Shown: positions 25,326 to 39,555, counted from the first letter of the stretch. The stretch: 64,000 nt of DNA from Varroa destructor (GCF_002443255.2 NW_019211454.1:67967282-68031281), one strand, 5' to 3'. Program-made: numbers and translations. Notes: generated from the letters alone by a model not told the origin.

Positions 25326-28300
25326 CGCCCAAACAAATGCCCTTGGAAGTGTTACGCGTTGAGGCATATACGTGACATAAAATTTGTTTACATTATTACA
25401 CTGATCTTATATAGCCAGTTATATAACAAGTTCTATTTGCGTACGACAAACTTTGATTGCGCATACGAAGCAATTTGGATGTAGTGCAGAATGACTCTTT
25501 CGACAGAAACTCCATAGGTCATTGGTAACTCAATTCTAACACGCGTAGTAGTAGGAGAATGTTTTTATTTTCTTGTTGATTGAACGTATCAATTGGTTCC
25601 ATGTAAAACGTGAATAGCACAAATAAACAAACTTCCTCGCGATTAACATCCGTGGCATGTACAGGCTTACAGAAGGCTCAGTGGAGCTTTAGGGGACACA
25701 CCAAAAGATGCCGAATAAGGTGTATAGTGCATGAGGTGTTCTGCTATTTAGGCTTCCAATCTAATCAGAACTGCAGTGGCACTCGTTGTAATATAAAACT
25801 GCTCACTCTTATTATATCTGGCGCCCTACATTACCCTACTGATTAGTTTACTAACTAAGTAAATCGACCCAAAATCTGTCGGATACGGCCTGTTAGACGG
25901 TTTATCGGTTTGATCGGAGACTTGACATGTGTTTATACTTACTGTTATGTAATGAATTAACATCGCCCATTAGGCAAACTGACACAAAATATTTTCGATA
26001 ATATATCCTTTTGTTTTCCGGTCGCTATTCTGTACATATGTTCATCATATGTAATTATAGTCTTCTCTAGCCTAGCATTGTGAAGAAGCCTGAGCAGAGT
26101 GCAGGCTGCAATTCGCGTGTCGAAAAAGCTATAAAAAACTTGAAAATTTGCTATCAATCTATACGATCTTTTTACTTCTAGAACAGAAAAGCTTTAGTCA
26201 AATGCTTTTCATTCTGGTCGTCTCACATGCAAATAAAGGTTTCACAAGATCGAGACGTAGTAATATTGCATTTGTACATTATTAATTACGACCATGATTA
26301 AAAAATCACGACCTGAATGTATCGCTGCAGCATCAATAGTTGTGAAAATTATTGCAGCTCAAATTAGGATTGTCCAGTGTTGCTCTTTAGAAATCGTCGC
26401 ATAATATATTGCGATCTAAAGAGCGGAGTCTACTGAGTTCCTCGTGCGAAGCGTTCTAAGAACTTATTTTCTCTATATATATATATATGTTAGGTCGTGT
26501 AATAACCACTATCTTCCTAGCGGAGCAGGCCGGGATTTTTGTTTTGGCATAGAACGATTATGTCGAGAGAACTGCTCGACGAGTCCAAAGAAAGCACCTG
26601 TAAACCTCAAATAGCAAAAAACTCGTTCATTCGCCGAGTATGATCATCGAGCGTTTGACTGGCGTAACACATCTTGAACCAATGGCATTTAATCAATCCT
26701 CCCTCAAACGGAAAATTTTTTTACGTTCATAATATTTTCAAGACCACACACCGACGAATTCTGTTAGCATATTCAATAGAGCATAGAGGTGAGTATCAGC
26801 ATCAGTTTAAGCTAATTTTGAAGAAAAATCGATAAATGTTTACAAAAATAGCTTCCAAATTCTAGAAAAATAAGTTCCTCTCTTCGGAGTTAATCTTCAT
26901 ACCTAAAATGCTGTATTTAGCAGTTCAATGAAAACTTTCTACAGATTATTTTTAAATAACTTTACCTCAAGAAAACTTAGTTAGCTAGCTGTATAGAATT
27001 TCATTAGAAGGGAAATAATAAGCTTGTGCATGACAAATCTGCTAAAGTCCTTTATTACGATTCAAATGTGTGAGAGCATTGCTACTAAAAGGGCTGTATA
27101 GTGGTTACAGGGACAACTCACGGTTTCTACGATAGATTCTGCGCTGGGCCGAATAACAAACAACTTTGAGATAACTTTAGCGGGGTACTGCAAAAAGTGT
27201 GAGCATCTATGCTATATTTGGCAAGATATCAAGCATTAAGGTTATTGAGCCCACTGAAGTCATTGACTCCATGGAACACACTACAATTTCCATAGGGCCT
27301 TCAGAAAAACTTTAGTTTCAGAGTACTAGATCTGTATTCAGTTGTTCAAACGGCCTAATCTTATGGCAATGGTTGAAAGAGCGAGGAGTCGCTGACTCGA
27401 GCCCCACTATGGACATATATAACGGCACATGAGTGATTAATTAACTGAAGTACGTTAACCTTACAGAAAGGTACAAACGACATAATATGGAACTAACCTC
27501 ACTGAATTCTGGATCTAACTTCTTCACGAGGGCAATGTACTCCTGCATGGCCAAATCCTTGGAAACCTTTCCTAGAGCTTTCCAGGCGTCCCTGTGAGCC
27601 AAGCGAGATCGCCAGTATCAGAATTTCTTAAAAATGCACATGTTTGAAATATCTAAACGTCTAAATTGGTGTACAAATGCAACGATACATAACAATCAAG
27701 ACATCCGTGAACGTATGATAGGACCTGTCATTCGCATCTCTGGGCTGGGCAGACGGCTAGCCACGAAGCGCACGAAAGGTTTTACACACAGGGCAAAGGT
27801 CGACTCAGGAAATAAGAATTATTCGAAGTTAACGCGAACAAAAGACACAACAGGGCCTACCCACCATTTTTGTTTGTTTTTAACATCGAACCATCTTGAC
27901 GGCCGATCCGTAGTACACGGACCTTCCGTAGCTTGCTTGTATCTGGAAAGACAAACAACAGCGGTGCGAAACTGGAACGTTGTTCTATGAATAAGTATCG
28001 CACAGGCACACTAGAGATTATCATAAGTAATTTAATGATATTACTGGCTACCTTCTTAAAGCGGTGTTAAAAGAAATTTTCTACTTTTCGACAGTATAAT
28101 CAGCACTGGATGTGTTACCCCTTCCCAGCAAAGTACCATCAAGCCCATTATTCGTTTTGATAGTATTACGCGTATCGTACCGTAATCCTTTCTAGAACGC
28201 CTCCCTGACTAGACTATGGATTTTTTTCGATGATGGTATTTGAGATGACCCCAAACGGATATAAGGGATTTTTAGTGCTTCTTGTCGGCATGTCTTTTTT

Positions 28301-28758
28301 TTGTATTACAACCAATTATTTCAAAGTTACCAACCCGGATCCTCATAAATTTGTTCTATCGACTAGTTGGAAAAAGTGACAGGCGTCATCGAATTTTGAG
28401 AGTTGAAATCCTTTTTCTTCTCTGTCTCTGCAAATCTGGCCATCCGAATCTACACGACTCTGTTTTTAGCCAAGAGCTAAGGCGAAGGACAGGATACTTT
28501 GGGGTGGGTTGATGACACTGATGTAATGCATATGTGTCATCTCCCGTCAATTGAACACTTGTGCTGCCTCAACAAAATTTTAGGACATCCCATATCGTAT
28601 ATGGGAAAACTTTTAATTTGCCTCGCTGAATGCACATACCTTGCATATAGGTAAAGAGCATTAAAGGAATCGAGTTTGGCAGCAAATCCCACAACACGAC
28701 GAGAGGCTTCGTTGAACTGTATTTCCAATTCAGAAATGGCAATGTCATCGTCTTGCAT
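21385..28758 (-). CDS. ACBD6: ACBD6-like acyl-CoA-binding ankyrin protein
   Basis: Six exons on the minus strand in coding order: 28758-28640, 27942-27865, 27591-27498, 23405-23280, 22165-21973, 21518-21385. They sum to 744 bases in continuous phase (247 residues; human ACBD6 is about 280). Exons 1-3 carry an acyl-CoA-binding domain: FNALYLYARYKQATEG, then WFDVKNKQKWDAWKALG, then YIALVKKLDPEF; Tyr and Lys of YKQ and the KW/W residues are the usual ligand contacts. Exon 4 is a linker with GGGFGISVST and ends FDW. Exons 5-6 hold two ankyrin repeats (GLTPLHWACDRGHLALVEAL; then VVALLMKSGADPTLKDEDG). The family binds long-chain acyl-CoA in cytosol and nucleus and feeds lipid remodelling and protein N-myristoylation. 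The start ATG abuts the acceptor AG, so a 5' UTR exon probably lies upstream. The 23280 donor (GTCCGT) is weak, but phase and homology demand it. Intron 3 is about 4.1 kb. Confidence 0.88.
24212..24252. repeat. (TA)n microsatellite
   Basis: About 20 TA units within the long ACBD6 intron. Confidence 0.95.
25297..25325. repeat. (AT)n microsatellite
   Basis: About 14 AT units within the same ACBD6 intron, with a shorter ATATATA run 25 bases before it. Confidence 0.95.
26473..26489. repeat. Short (TA)n tract
   Basis: Eight TA units, the third such tract in this intron. Confidence 0.85.
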
Positions 28759-31246
28759 CTGTAAAATTATATAATCGCTGTTACATAAAACAAGTGTTAT
28801 TTTTAACCGGAGCTTATTTAGCATTAACTAAGTATAAAGTAAATATTTTCCAGGTATTACATTTGTTTTAATTTTTGTTTCGTTATAAATTGAGTCATTT
28901 GCCTAAACCATTGACTGGCCTATTTGGCATGTTGAAGCTGATTCTACATGTTAAGACGAGAATTTTGTCGTGTGTACGACCAATCTCATGCACAACAAGA
29001 GGTCGACATCGACTACGCGATTGTTCTTATGGTATTTGGCCAATAAAGTGAAAAATTATGTTGTTAACAGGTGTAGCTTTCAATAAATAAATAGAATAAA
29101 AAAAATTTTGATTTTGTCTTTTCAGGCTACAGGGTAGATTACAACTATCCGTATCTCTACTGATTTATTTTTCTAAGCTGCTCCGCCTGTCCTTTTTCTA
29201 CGAAATCTTTTAGATACATATAAAAATATGAACAGTATATGCTACACACCGGTTTTAAAATGGCAATTTACTGGAAATATGATAAGACTATGTCGTGATT
29301 ATTTTTCCCAAACGAGTTAAGTTTCCAATAACTGAATACCTCTTTTAAAGCAACCCTCCTGAGTTTGTACACAATGAATCTATGGTAGCGCTATTTTCAG
29401 CCTGGAAAAATTGTCTTTGTTGCTCCATGGGGCCTCAAGGCCCTACGGAAAGGTTTTGGTGTACTCTGTCATTCCCTGTACTTTCCTTACTTCCTGTACA
29501 TTCCTTGTGCTTAGCTAGCTATGTTCTCAAAGAGGTCAGTTTGATAGAACCATAGACCATATAGCACCGTTGTTTCTTGGACATTGTTACAAACAAGGAT
29601 GGATCGAAAACAGTGGCTTCCCTTTAGCCCAATGTGTTATAGGAATATAGAAAAAATATTCTTTCTTAACCGCTTTGAATGCCTACCTGAGCAGTTCTTA
29701 CGATTCTTAAGCGAAACCAATTTCGTCTCAGAGTAAACAAAATATTTCATATATATATATATACACCCGTCGTAATGTTGGCTAATGAACAGCACCAGCC
29801 GGTACACAATTAGCTAAGTTCGGGTTCGTTCTCTCTGCCTGTAGTATGGAATAAGCGATAGAGCTGGGGACTTGGAAGCAGAATGTTTGCAACTCTGATC
29901 CGGTTGGTGACATGCAAATGGATGCAGCCTTATACTGACGAAGTACTTAACAAAGAAAATTATTGCTGTAATTTGAATTTTAAGACTTATATTGATGTCG
30001 ACTTGAATGTCATGATCAGTTTTGAATATTTCTAGCAATGCACATATTAGAAAAAGCCGATCGTTGTCTAAAACTCGTTATGAAATTAATCGGTTGACTT
30101 ATTTCTCTTCTTTTTTAGCAAATAACCGTCAAATCAAAGCTGTCACATTTTCCGTCCGCAATACTTTGCGCAACGCCTGGCAGTTTGAAAATATGTATAG
30201 ACTAAATATTTCAGGGTAGTTCTTACCTTTTCGCTTTGTGCCAATTCACACGTAAATCTAAACACACCTGACACTGCTGTTGTACAAAATATATTTATTA
30301 ATTATTATATTAAAGAGAAAAAGGAGAAACGATTTAAATTGGAATATTCAACATACTACAATGTGAATGGCCAAAACTTTTCCGCGCCTCCGAACGTTAA
30401 CACCGAGTTCCGTCAAATAGTGTCTGGGTTAAGCACTGGAATAAGGATTAATAACTTTAACTATAAGTTAAAGCTGGCGTTGCATTTCGAAGTAGAACAT
30501 GCATGTGAAAATCTTTAAATGAATTCGTATATGACAGAGACTCTCCGATTAGTGATTTTTTTTGCGGCCGAGCACTGAACGACAATATTTATTGAGATCC
30601 GGAATTTAATGATGAATTGTAAACAAACAGTTAAATCACCTGTGCTCATCTGTCAGCTGTGAATTTAACTGTAAACTTGTCCAGAAATGAGGTTACATAG
30701 AGCTTTTCAATAGATGTTTGAACGCTAAATATGAGTGAAACCTAAAACACGAGCAACTGTTAATATAATTCTAAATAATATTTTCAACAAAGGCTAACTA
30801 TCAACCCATATAGTTGTGAGCGTATGGGTGCGTAGAAGGTAGACCAGCATCTAAAGGCTAGTTCTATATTTTGGTATCAGTGCTATGTTTAGTCATTTAT
30901 TTTTCCCTCTTATCGCATTGTAAAGTATGTTGTTCTCATACAATCAATACTTAAATACATGCTACAGATGTAGTGTTTCTGTATAGCAAGGAAAAGCAAT
31001 TTGGTCTATGCGGCCACTAGCGTCAGTAGACGGACCAATATTTATGATTTATTTTGCAATAGCTCACAAGGAATATCTTGTCATTAGAAATAGGTTTATA
31101 GTATTGTTGAACGCAATATTTTAAAACCAATAAACACAAATAAGTGTTTTCTGGAAGATATCATTGCTATTGTATTTGATAGTCGTAAATACAATTTCAG
31201 CAACGTGTTGTTCAGCGTTGAGATAAGTTCATAGACGTTCATTAGG
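28759..31246. other. Divergent intergenic region between ACBD6 and Sec8
   Basis: ACBD6 leaves on the minus strand and Sec8 on the plus, so promoters and 5' UTR exons of both should lie here. I see no clear TATA box or initiator. A short AT repeat lies at 29749-29763. No further gene is supported. Confidence 0.5.
29749..29763. repeat. Short (AT)n tract
   Basis: Seven AT units in the ACBD6-Sec8 intergenic region. Confidence 0.85.
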
Positions 31247-34200
31247 ATGTCGATGGTCAGCGGGCCAACACGTCCACCGCGCTCGTCGAAAACTGCGCGC
31301 GAATCTTCCGCAAGCGGACTTATATCTGTTATTCGTACCCTCTCTTCAAGCCAGGATAATGACGACAGGTGAGCGATTGCTGGTAGTTCTCCCAAAAAAA
31401 TGTCTTCCCTATTTCACGTCAGAAATTAAAGCCTTTAAACACGTCTTCATACGGTAGTAGCCTTAAGGGACAGACATATATGCCAGTCATGATACAAAAC
31501 TTCACTCATCCCATTTCTGAAGCACCATGTCGTTTTCAGTGGGAACTAGCGTAATAGAAATTTGTTGCTCAGCACTATGCTGAATATTATCCTGTTTCTT
31601 TGAACCCGGGTAGTCCCTTTGCATCGACTGTTTTACAAAGCACCATTTGCTAAGTACTAAACTAATTTTTTTTGTCAGCGCTTCTCCACATGTATGCCTC
31701 ATTGAAGAACGGGTTCAAACGGTTGTTGCATCAAATAAGTCAAATAATGATAGATTTAATGCTATCGACAATGTCTTTTAATTATATGCAGGGACCGTGA
31801 AAAAAGCCGTCTTGAGAAAGAGTTCAAGCGCTCGGATCAACGCTTGGACCTTCTCATCGAAAGCCAAAGGGATGCTCTGACTAAGGCTATGCAAGATTTC
31901 AATAAGATATCTTCCAGAATTACTTCTTCTAGAGATCGCATAAAACAGGTACTAATAAGTTAGCCACAATATTGCGAGATATTTTAACTGCAGTATAGAT
32001 CTTAATTTGTCAAATGTAGACAGTATTCTGTCCAAAATACACAACGCACAAATCGTTATATCATATAGAAAGCTTAGTTGACTTGATTTTTACGATTTCT
32101 AGTAGATAAGTGTGATGACAAACGTCATGTCTGAGAAAATTAATTTTTTTCGTCAAGGCTATAAAATGTAGATTACTGATGGTGGCTTATTTCGCGCATT
32201 CTGCTAAGGAAGTGGTCAAGGGTGTGTTGAATCAAGTCAGTACGCATATTGTGGTGAGATTTTCAAACAGCGGCAGCTTGGTTGCGTCCTTTCAGAGCAC
32301 AGGAAAATATGGAATCAAATAGCCAACTTGTGAGTCATGCAATTCAGTTGAGGCCTAAACTTCTTCAGAAGCAAGGGTACGATGGTAGGAGTTATATTAG
32401 AATAAATACAGATCTAGCACCAAGGATAGAGGAAGGTGTGAATTTTGTGGATAGTACTGCAGTTGAAACCGAAGCCGTACACTGAGGTGGGAAATACCTT
32501 GAAGTAAGGATTGTTCGCTTAGAAAACGTTTTATTACGAACCTGTTACATGTATTCATTTACCACGCAGGTGGGTGGTAGTGAGAAGCGAATAATGGAAT
32601 TGACTGTTTTATATATTTGTATGGCGTGCATCCAGGTGAAACAAAAATTGCAGACTGCTCAGGTTCTTCTGCAGTGCAAACGCGATGAGCTTCGACGTCT
32701 TTGGTTAGAGTCAGTTGAGCATTCGCATGTGCTTCATTTGCTTGAACAGATAGAAGGTCTGAACTCTGTACCACACAAACTCGACAACAACATTTCGCTA
32801 GCTAGGTGAGCTCTTTGGTGGCATTCTGTAACGGCCCATCCTAGTTTCATGTGGCTGCATTATTTGATGAATATTACGAACTGTATAATATCCAGTTTTT
32901 GAATGCTTATTCATGCCAAATATCTTTGAAGTCCGTTCTACCTCTTATATTCTATACTGTTCAGTGGAGTTTCTGGATAGATCTAATTAGCTTGAGTTTA
33001 CATAGCCTAATTTCTGTATGTAAACTATATATCATGCTTCACACCTTGTCACAGGTATCTACAAGCTACAAAGGATCTCATGAAGAGTGTAGCACTGCTC
33101 GAAGGAGAGCTCAGCGGAGTTGACGCTCTTAGGGAGGTAATGGTAGAGATTTCCACGGAGGAAATCGACATATAGATCATTATATATCAAATCCAGATCT
33201 GTATAAGGTCGTAGGCTTCTCAAGCAGTCGTGTCAGTAGACAGGAATAATATGAACACAGTTTGATATGTGTTTCTGTGCGTATTTTCTGATCATTGAGG
33301 TTCAATTTTTTTCATCTCTAAAAGTGTTTTTGCAAGTTTGCGGCTTTACATTATGCTTGAGATTTAGCAAAATAAGCTTATCGGTTTATAAAAATCTACA
33401 AACAAATTTACATACATTTCATTTGGAGTTGTTTAATCATAGTTGCCTTTATTATTTCGCATAGGTCAAGGATAATCTCCAGCAACAGAAAGAGCAACTA
33501 CACGAAACGCTTATGACAGAACTACAGCGGCACCTATACGAAGAAGTTTCACGCGACTGCTTGGACGCCTTCCGAAGGAGCGGCAAAATTCCAAATTCGA
33601 AGGCAGAGCATGTTGCTACCCATCGCTTGCTGGTTTCGATCGAAGACGCAGAACTTCTCAAGCTTGAGAAGATAGCTGGATCGGAACGACGACTCGATTC
33701 TGAACGACAGATTGTCATCCTTGTTAGATGCCTTGTACTATTGGCCAAAATTTCTGAAAGTGTCGAGATGATAAGGTGTGCTGGTTACATTAAATAAATA
33801 TATTTAGTCCATTATAACGCTTGCCGTGCTGTTGATTGTGATTTCAGTTCTACTGTTCTTATGACTTGAATGCAGTGTGTTGCGTTATTAACTTTGATCT
33901 GATCCTTTTTAGAGAACGATGCCAAGGCCACTTATTTCATGCGGTCTCACGAACGACAACTGCCGTTCTGGAAGGTGGAGAAGGACCTGAAAGGTTATTG
34001 CAGCTGCTCGAACTTATTTTTGCGCAGTTTCTTATCATAGAACAGAGGTGAGCTCTTTATAAACACGACACTATTATACGGTATATGTGTCCGCTAACCG
34101 AAAATTTACACTCGTTTCCTCTAGTCGGTTAAATATTTGGTGACTCGATTTTGTTTGGCATACTTATCATGTATATAGCTTTCTTTTTTCAAGAAGCTTT

Positions 34201-37200
34201 AACTGAAGTTGTTTAAACACGATCGGTTTCAACAGAGTAGGATTTATATAATCTGGGCCGATCAGTGTGGGGCTCGGCCTCGAAGTCGGGACATTATTAT
34301 GAGACTACTATCCAATAATTCTCAATTCGACTCTTATACGTAATTTCAACAATCCGTATCCTCAATGGAGAATACTATAAACTCTTTAAAGGTATCTGTT
34401 AAGGCCACCAAGTTATTGGATCGGTGTTATTTCGTTTGGATTTATCACTGCGCCGGATGAACCATTTTCCAAGCGTCTATCTCTATCCAACAAGCCTACT
34501 ATGTGCACTGCTAGTTTCTCTATACACTAGTAAGTCAATGATTGGCCTTTGTGTGATTTGTAGGCATCAGCTGGTCCTTTCACATCTTTCTCCTCACGTT
34601 GTTTCCGAGTATGATGAAGAAGGCAATCCGATACCTCTTCTCTACTCGATGGAAGACATTTCGTCGAAGATGCAGCACGTTCTCACTACACTACTCAACA
34701 CGTATCTAGGAGCAACGGGTGGCCGACAAGAAGTGCATGGTGGTTTTGGCACGTCTGCGGGGGATAATATGGACGTGAACCTTTTTTTTTTGCGCAAAAG
34801 GCCCTTTGTGACAACAGTTAATCCTACTAAGCAGCGTAAATTTACTTTGTTCAAATTTGACAACTCGCAGCTGGCCATTTCGAAGAGCAGCTATCTCCAG
34901 GAACAACAGCAGCAAGGTAGCAACGGAGTTGTCATAGAGAAATGTGAGTCTATGTCCATGTTTTACAAGTATATATTATTTACAACATCAAGCACATTGA
35001 TGTAGCTATTTTTGTAAATAACAAATAAGTGCCAAACATAACCGATCATTGAGTCTCTATGCTATAAAATCATGAGGTCACCGAGTCTCTAATCAGCTTT
35101 AGATTTTTAGCCACAAAAAGGCCGCATTGACGTAATTACTGTAGAATGGAAAGAAGAAAGGAAAAACTTAGCCCTATGGCTTACAGATGAACTTTAGTTG
35201 ATTTGGGCCGGCAATAATTTTAGCTGTTATCTTGTAATATTGATAAATGCCAACACAGCATTATGTGGCAAATAGTGGAGATTTTGCAACAATTCATTGT
35301 GTTTTACAAAGCGAGGCAAATTTGTCTACTACCGGTAGCGAATAAAATTATGAAGTGTCCACATAAAAGAGAACGAGGTTAACCTGTGTTACTGCAGCTA
35401 CGGATCAAGGAGCCGCCCTCGGGCCGACCCCATCACCGTCTGCTCCTGGCGGGACTGCGGGAGGAACCGGTTTGTGGGAACAGGTCGTGTGTAAACCGTC
35501 GTTCAAGAATATCAGTTATATGTACAGGCCAATGTTGCGTTTTGTCGAAAGACTCGATGACGCTGAACGAAGTCCACTGCAGATCGTTCTCACGGCGGCT
35601 GTCAAGGAGTTTCTCGCCATGGTCAACGATGAACTGCAGGTTCGGTAACTTATCATGTTCTTGCAAAAAGTTGGCAATTGCTTTTCTTAATCGTAAAGAT
35701 CACAGTTAAACTTTCAATCCAAGTGTAGTGATTTGAAGTCCATTTTGAAGCTCCCCTTGTTAACGATGTTACCCCGAACTATTGCACGTATTTGTTGAAA
35801 TATAAGTGGAGCTGATACTTATCCTTAAATACATCTCATGTGTGGCTGTTTTTCGCAGTTCACATTTAATTCAATTACTGATTATTTAGTACTGCTTCAG
35901 GCTCCTGTTGAGGCAGGTGCTACTAGCCTTTCAGAAGCTTTAGATGGTAGTAAAACAATGGTAATCTTGTCTTTAAACCTCGTCAAGGTTGCTATTCTAA
36001 TGAGGGCATAGGTATGGATTTCGACGACAATTTGCAAGAGACTGTGAGTGCAACTATCATACAATTTTCATATCTTGCAGACCGTGGTGGAGCAGTCAGC
36101 GAAATCATTGGAGGAATTCCGTGTGGTAACCGATGCAGAAGTTTTAAAGAGTCTAAAAACGACTCGACCAGTTCTCCAGAGCTGTGTAGCCATCGATGGT
36201 ATTCTGCAGGTAATGTGTTTGTCTATAACATATTCTAATATACTAGTCAGTTCCTTCTAACTTTACATAACAAAATGTATCCTGATCGTATATTTTGTCA
36301 CTTATTAAAAATTACCGTTGAATTCACTTCAAAATCTATGGTTTATACCTAATTAACGTTTGACTAAGCCGTATGGAACCATCTAAAATATCATTTACAT
36401 ACAGGTGATTGTGGAGAACACGTGAACTGAAGATATTTTTGTTCCTTGCAGGTTCTTAAAGAGCATGCCAATGATCTTCCTCAGTTCGCTTCCGAGTTCG
36501 TTGAAAAAGGTAAGTCTGCATAGATGTTTAGGTCAAATTTTGCTTCTATTCTATTTTATCACCATTGGCTTGTTTTAGAACCAGAATACTGAGTGCGAAA
36601 AAGGCCTTAATAAAATACTTTTATTTGTATCTTTCTTGATAATGATTGTGTCGAGATATATCAAGACTTATGCCTATTTTCGCGACTTGATCATCTTCTG
36701 TTTACATCACTAGCATGGATGTGACAACTTCTTTGTATGCGCAATTCGTTGCAGCATGTGACGTTATGAGAAGATACAAAGATATCGCCGAGCACACCTA
36801 TCGTACGATTGTACCGCCACAAGAGGTAAAGTTGAGCTTCATCATGACTATGAAACTTACTAGGTTAACTTAACTTTGGGAGCCATATTTTAAATTTGTC
36901 ATATATGATCTTACTTCCCCATGTAGTTCACTGTATTGAGTAACTACAATAAACAGTTTTTATTCACTAAAACATGAGCAGCAGTGCGATTTGGTTTGAG
37001 CGCGTGTATTACGCTGGATAGAATTCTTTCCTATTATACTAGCGTTTTTTTTATAACCAATCTTTTTAAATAAGCTTTTCGTAAGTTGTAACTCTTAAGA
37101 GAGTCAATTCTTAATATAAGTTTTGGAGGAAAAGGCAATTTAGTTCATTCGTATAGTATACAATCGATTAGTTTATAAGGGTCCGTATGGGTGAGTTCGT

Positions 37201-38987
37201 AATTTAGGGCCTGAAAGTTGAATTTCTTTTTTTTTTTTTGAAAAAGGGTGACGCAGACTGTTTTTTTTTTAATATTTGTTTATTTCGCGCTGGGAACAGG
37301 TGCGCCAGACGAACAGCAATCATTGGATATCGGATCCAGACATCTGCCGTTGTTTAATGGGTTTACCCAATTGGATTAACCTCATTGACGATGTCGAACA
37401 CGAAGAGGTATGAATAAACAATTAAATCTCAAAAATGCAAGGAAGAATCAAAGGATTTAAATTTCTGTGATATTTATTGCAAAAATTGTTAAAATTGAGA
37501 CTTAGATTAATCAGCTGTTATAATTCTATAGTAATTCTATATTCTGCTTGATCTATGTTTTCTTAATAGCTCGAAGAGAGTCCCGAAGATATCCGTCTTC
37601 GCAACCAACAAGAGGTCTCGATCCTTCTTTCGAATTTAGGTCAGAAGAAAGATATACCATCGACGGAGATTTTTAGCAATGTTAACGATCTCAAGATGGT
37701 AGCTCACATGCACGAGGGACTTGAATGGCTTAGTATACGCACACAAGGTATATATGAAGTGTGATAATTCTATGCTGATCTTACTTACTCAGCTATGAAA
37801 TACCTTTTCTTGTAAGAAACTTGTGCTTAATTTTAACCGTTACATGTTGTTAGGACAGACAAAAACCAATCTAGTTTATACATCTAGTATATACAGATCA
37901 TCCAATGATGTATGGTTAATAAGCTTCTCATTAATAAATGCATGCTGTACACATGCATGATTGCTCACAGAAATGTGTGATGCTCTGAAGTGCGGTAAGG
38001 ATAATCCAGCCGAAGATAACAATCTATCAGAAGCGTTACGGAAACTAAAGGAATTTGCGACGGATCTACAAGAGAAAGCGAATACCTGCTTGTTGCTTCT
38101 ACATCTCGAGGTAAACGCCACGAAAACAAATCTGTTACAAAGCTTAGAGTATAATGTACTCGAATCACACTTCAATTTGTTTACAATAGATAGATTAATA
38201 TGTATAATTGGCATATTTTACTGAAATTATTAACAATTAGAGTTTTTTTTAACAGGCTAGCCTTGTAGCGCAGCTTCGTAACTCGTACGACTATTTGGAT
38301 ATGTGACATTTAGGTCCGTGTGCACTGCTTCTACTATCTATTACCGCTCGTGGCCGAAGGCCATTTCACCACAGCAGTGGGAAGTCTTGGAGGTGGCAGC
38401 ACGAATTCGCCAGATGTAGCTCATGGCGGCGGTCATGGAACCCAAGATACCGACCGACAGGTTTTGGACCTTGCCGCTGACCTTTCACGGATCGAGGAAG
38501 CACTTAGCAATGCTGTTCAACCTCGTAAGCACAAGTATGTAACAGTTCAGAAGTACAAAATAAAACATTACTTGGCCAATAGTTTGCAAACAGCGTTCAT
38601 GCATACCAAATACATTTTTTAATTGAGTTTCTTTACAATTTTGTAAGCAACGAGTTTTCAATTGGTTTTTCTTAAAACTAATTGGATTCCTTCGATAACT
38701 GACGATAGTCACTTACCACCACGTAAGCTTAAATGATAAATCTTCGGGCTAGTCACGTATCAGCGCGTTTGTAGCTTAGGTGCTAAATCGAAACATAGGA
38801 GTTTCGTTAAATTGTTTTCCATTTATGAAAAACTTTACGTTACCAATTGCTTTCTAACAATTTTTCATATAAAAACTTTATTTAGGTATGTCTTCGAAGG
38901 CCTGGGCCTGGTTATAGCAGTTATCTTAATGAATGCTGTCCCGCAGATTCATCGTATCAATGAACTTGGAGTAAAGCGCATTTGCAG
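31247..38987 (+). CDS. EXOC4: Exocyst complex subunit Sec8 (EXOC4), 3' end missing
   Basis: Sixteen exons: 31247-31368, 31792-31948, 32636-32805, 33055-33136, 33465-33775, 33913-34047, 34564-34943, 35398-35639, 36081-36209, 36452-36509, 36755-36825, 37300-37407, 37570-37747, 37971-38110, 38314-38534, 38886-38987. Every junction keeps phase, giving 868 codons with no stop; animal Sec8 is about 970. Recognition rests on family segments in order: GLISVIRTLSSSQ and DREKSRLEKEF (N-terminus), CKRDELRRLWLE, MTELQRHLYEEVS, LFKFDNSQLAI, LPNWINLIDD, MHEGLEWLSIRT, LLLLHLEVRVHCFYYLLPL, and YVFEGLGLVIAVIL near the end. Sec8 is a rod-like coiled-coil subunit of the octameric exocyst that tethers secretory vesicles to the plasma membrane. 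Lineage-specific parts are a Gln run in exon 7, a Pro/Gly stretch opening exon 8 and a Gly-rich loop in exon 15. The last donor (AG|GTGACC) is good, but no following exon is visible before the assembly gap or beyond it. A second in-frame ATG lies two codons in. Confidence 0.93.
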
Positions 38988-39555
38988 GTGACCTTACTTA
39001 TATCTTATATTGGTACACTGTATATACCATATATCTGTCAAATAACTTCATCAAAGTAAACATATGTAGGTTGCCAAATTGAGCAAATCGTCTTTCACCG
39101 ACGTCTCGCAAACATTGTGCCTACACGTTCTAACAGTGTATTATAAGTGTTCATTTAAGAGATCGTTCCTAGAGGCTTGGCTTTAAGGCTTTGCCTAATA
39201 CGACAGCCTAATAAAAACATGTTAAAGAAAGGCACACCAGTCAGGGTCTTAAATATAATGTGAGCTTATAACCGGTGTATTACAATATATACTTGTTAAG
39301 TACTCTTTTTAGACACCAACTTATTCGCACAGTACATTGAATTCACTAGCAATCGTTGTTATCATATAGAGCTCAAATGGCGAAAAAATACTTGATTGTA
39401 ATTCCCGTCTACTGTCATCTATGGATAACTACCTGTTAGTATGGCTTCCTAAAGTTACTTCGAAAAATACAAAGCTCGAAAGCCGTTCTGTTATGACGTG
39501 ACGGTTTAGTGATATGAGCCTATACCATCGATGTCCGTAGAAACTTCTTTTATAT
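38988..39555 (+). other. Sec8 intron or flank leading into the assembly gap
   Basis: No continuation of Sec8 coding sequence is found in any frame. The sequence ends in TATAT at the start of the run of N. Confidence 0.6.

Larger units (their letters stand above)
23406..27497 (-). other. Large ACBD6 intron with microsatellites
   Basis: The longest intron seen in the window. Apart from three (AT)n tracts it shows no coding exon or recognisable element on either strand. Reading frames inside it (for example 24995-25198 and 25610-25846 plus) lack motifs. Confidence 0.6.

Noticed and set aside
27634..27990. 118-codon plus-strand frame
   Set aside because: It lies antisense over an ACBD6 exon and its flanking introns and has no motif of its own.
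31096..31395. 99-codon minus-strand frame
   Set aside because: It is the shadow of Sec8 exon 1, which reads the expected N-terminus on the plus strand.
32282..32485. 67-codon plus-strand frame in Sec8 intron 2
   Set aside because: No ATG at its start, no homology, and the exons on either side join in phase without it.
38254..38302. Open stretch ASLVAQLRNSYDYLDM before Sec8 exon 15
   Set aside because: It follows an AG and looks coding, but hits a TGA. Joining 38110 directly to 38314 restores the family's LHLEVRVHCFYY block in phase, so this is intron.
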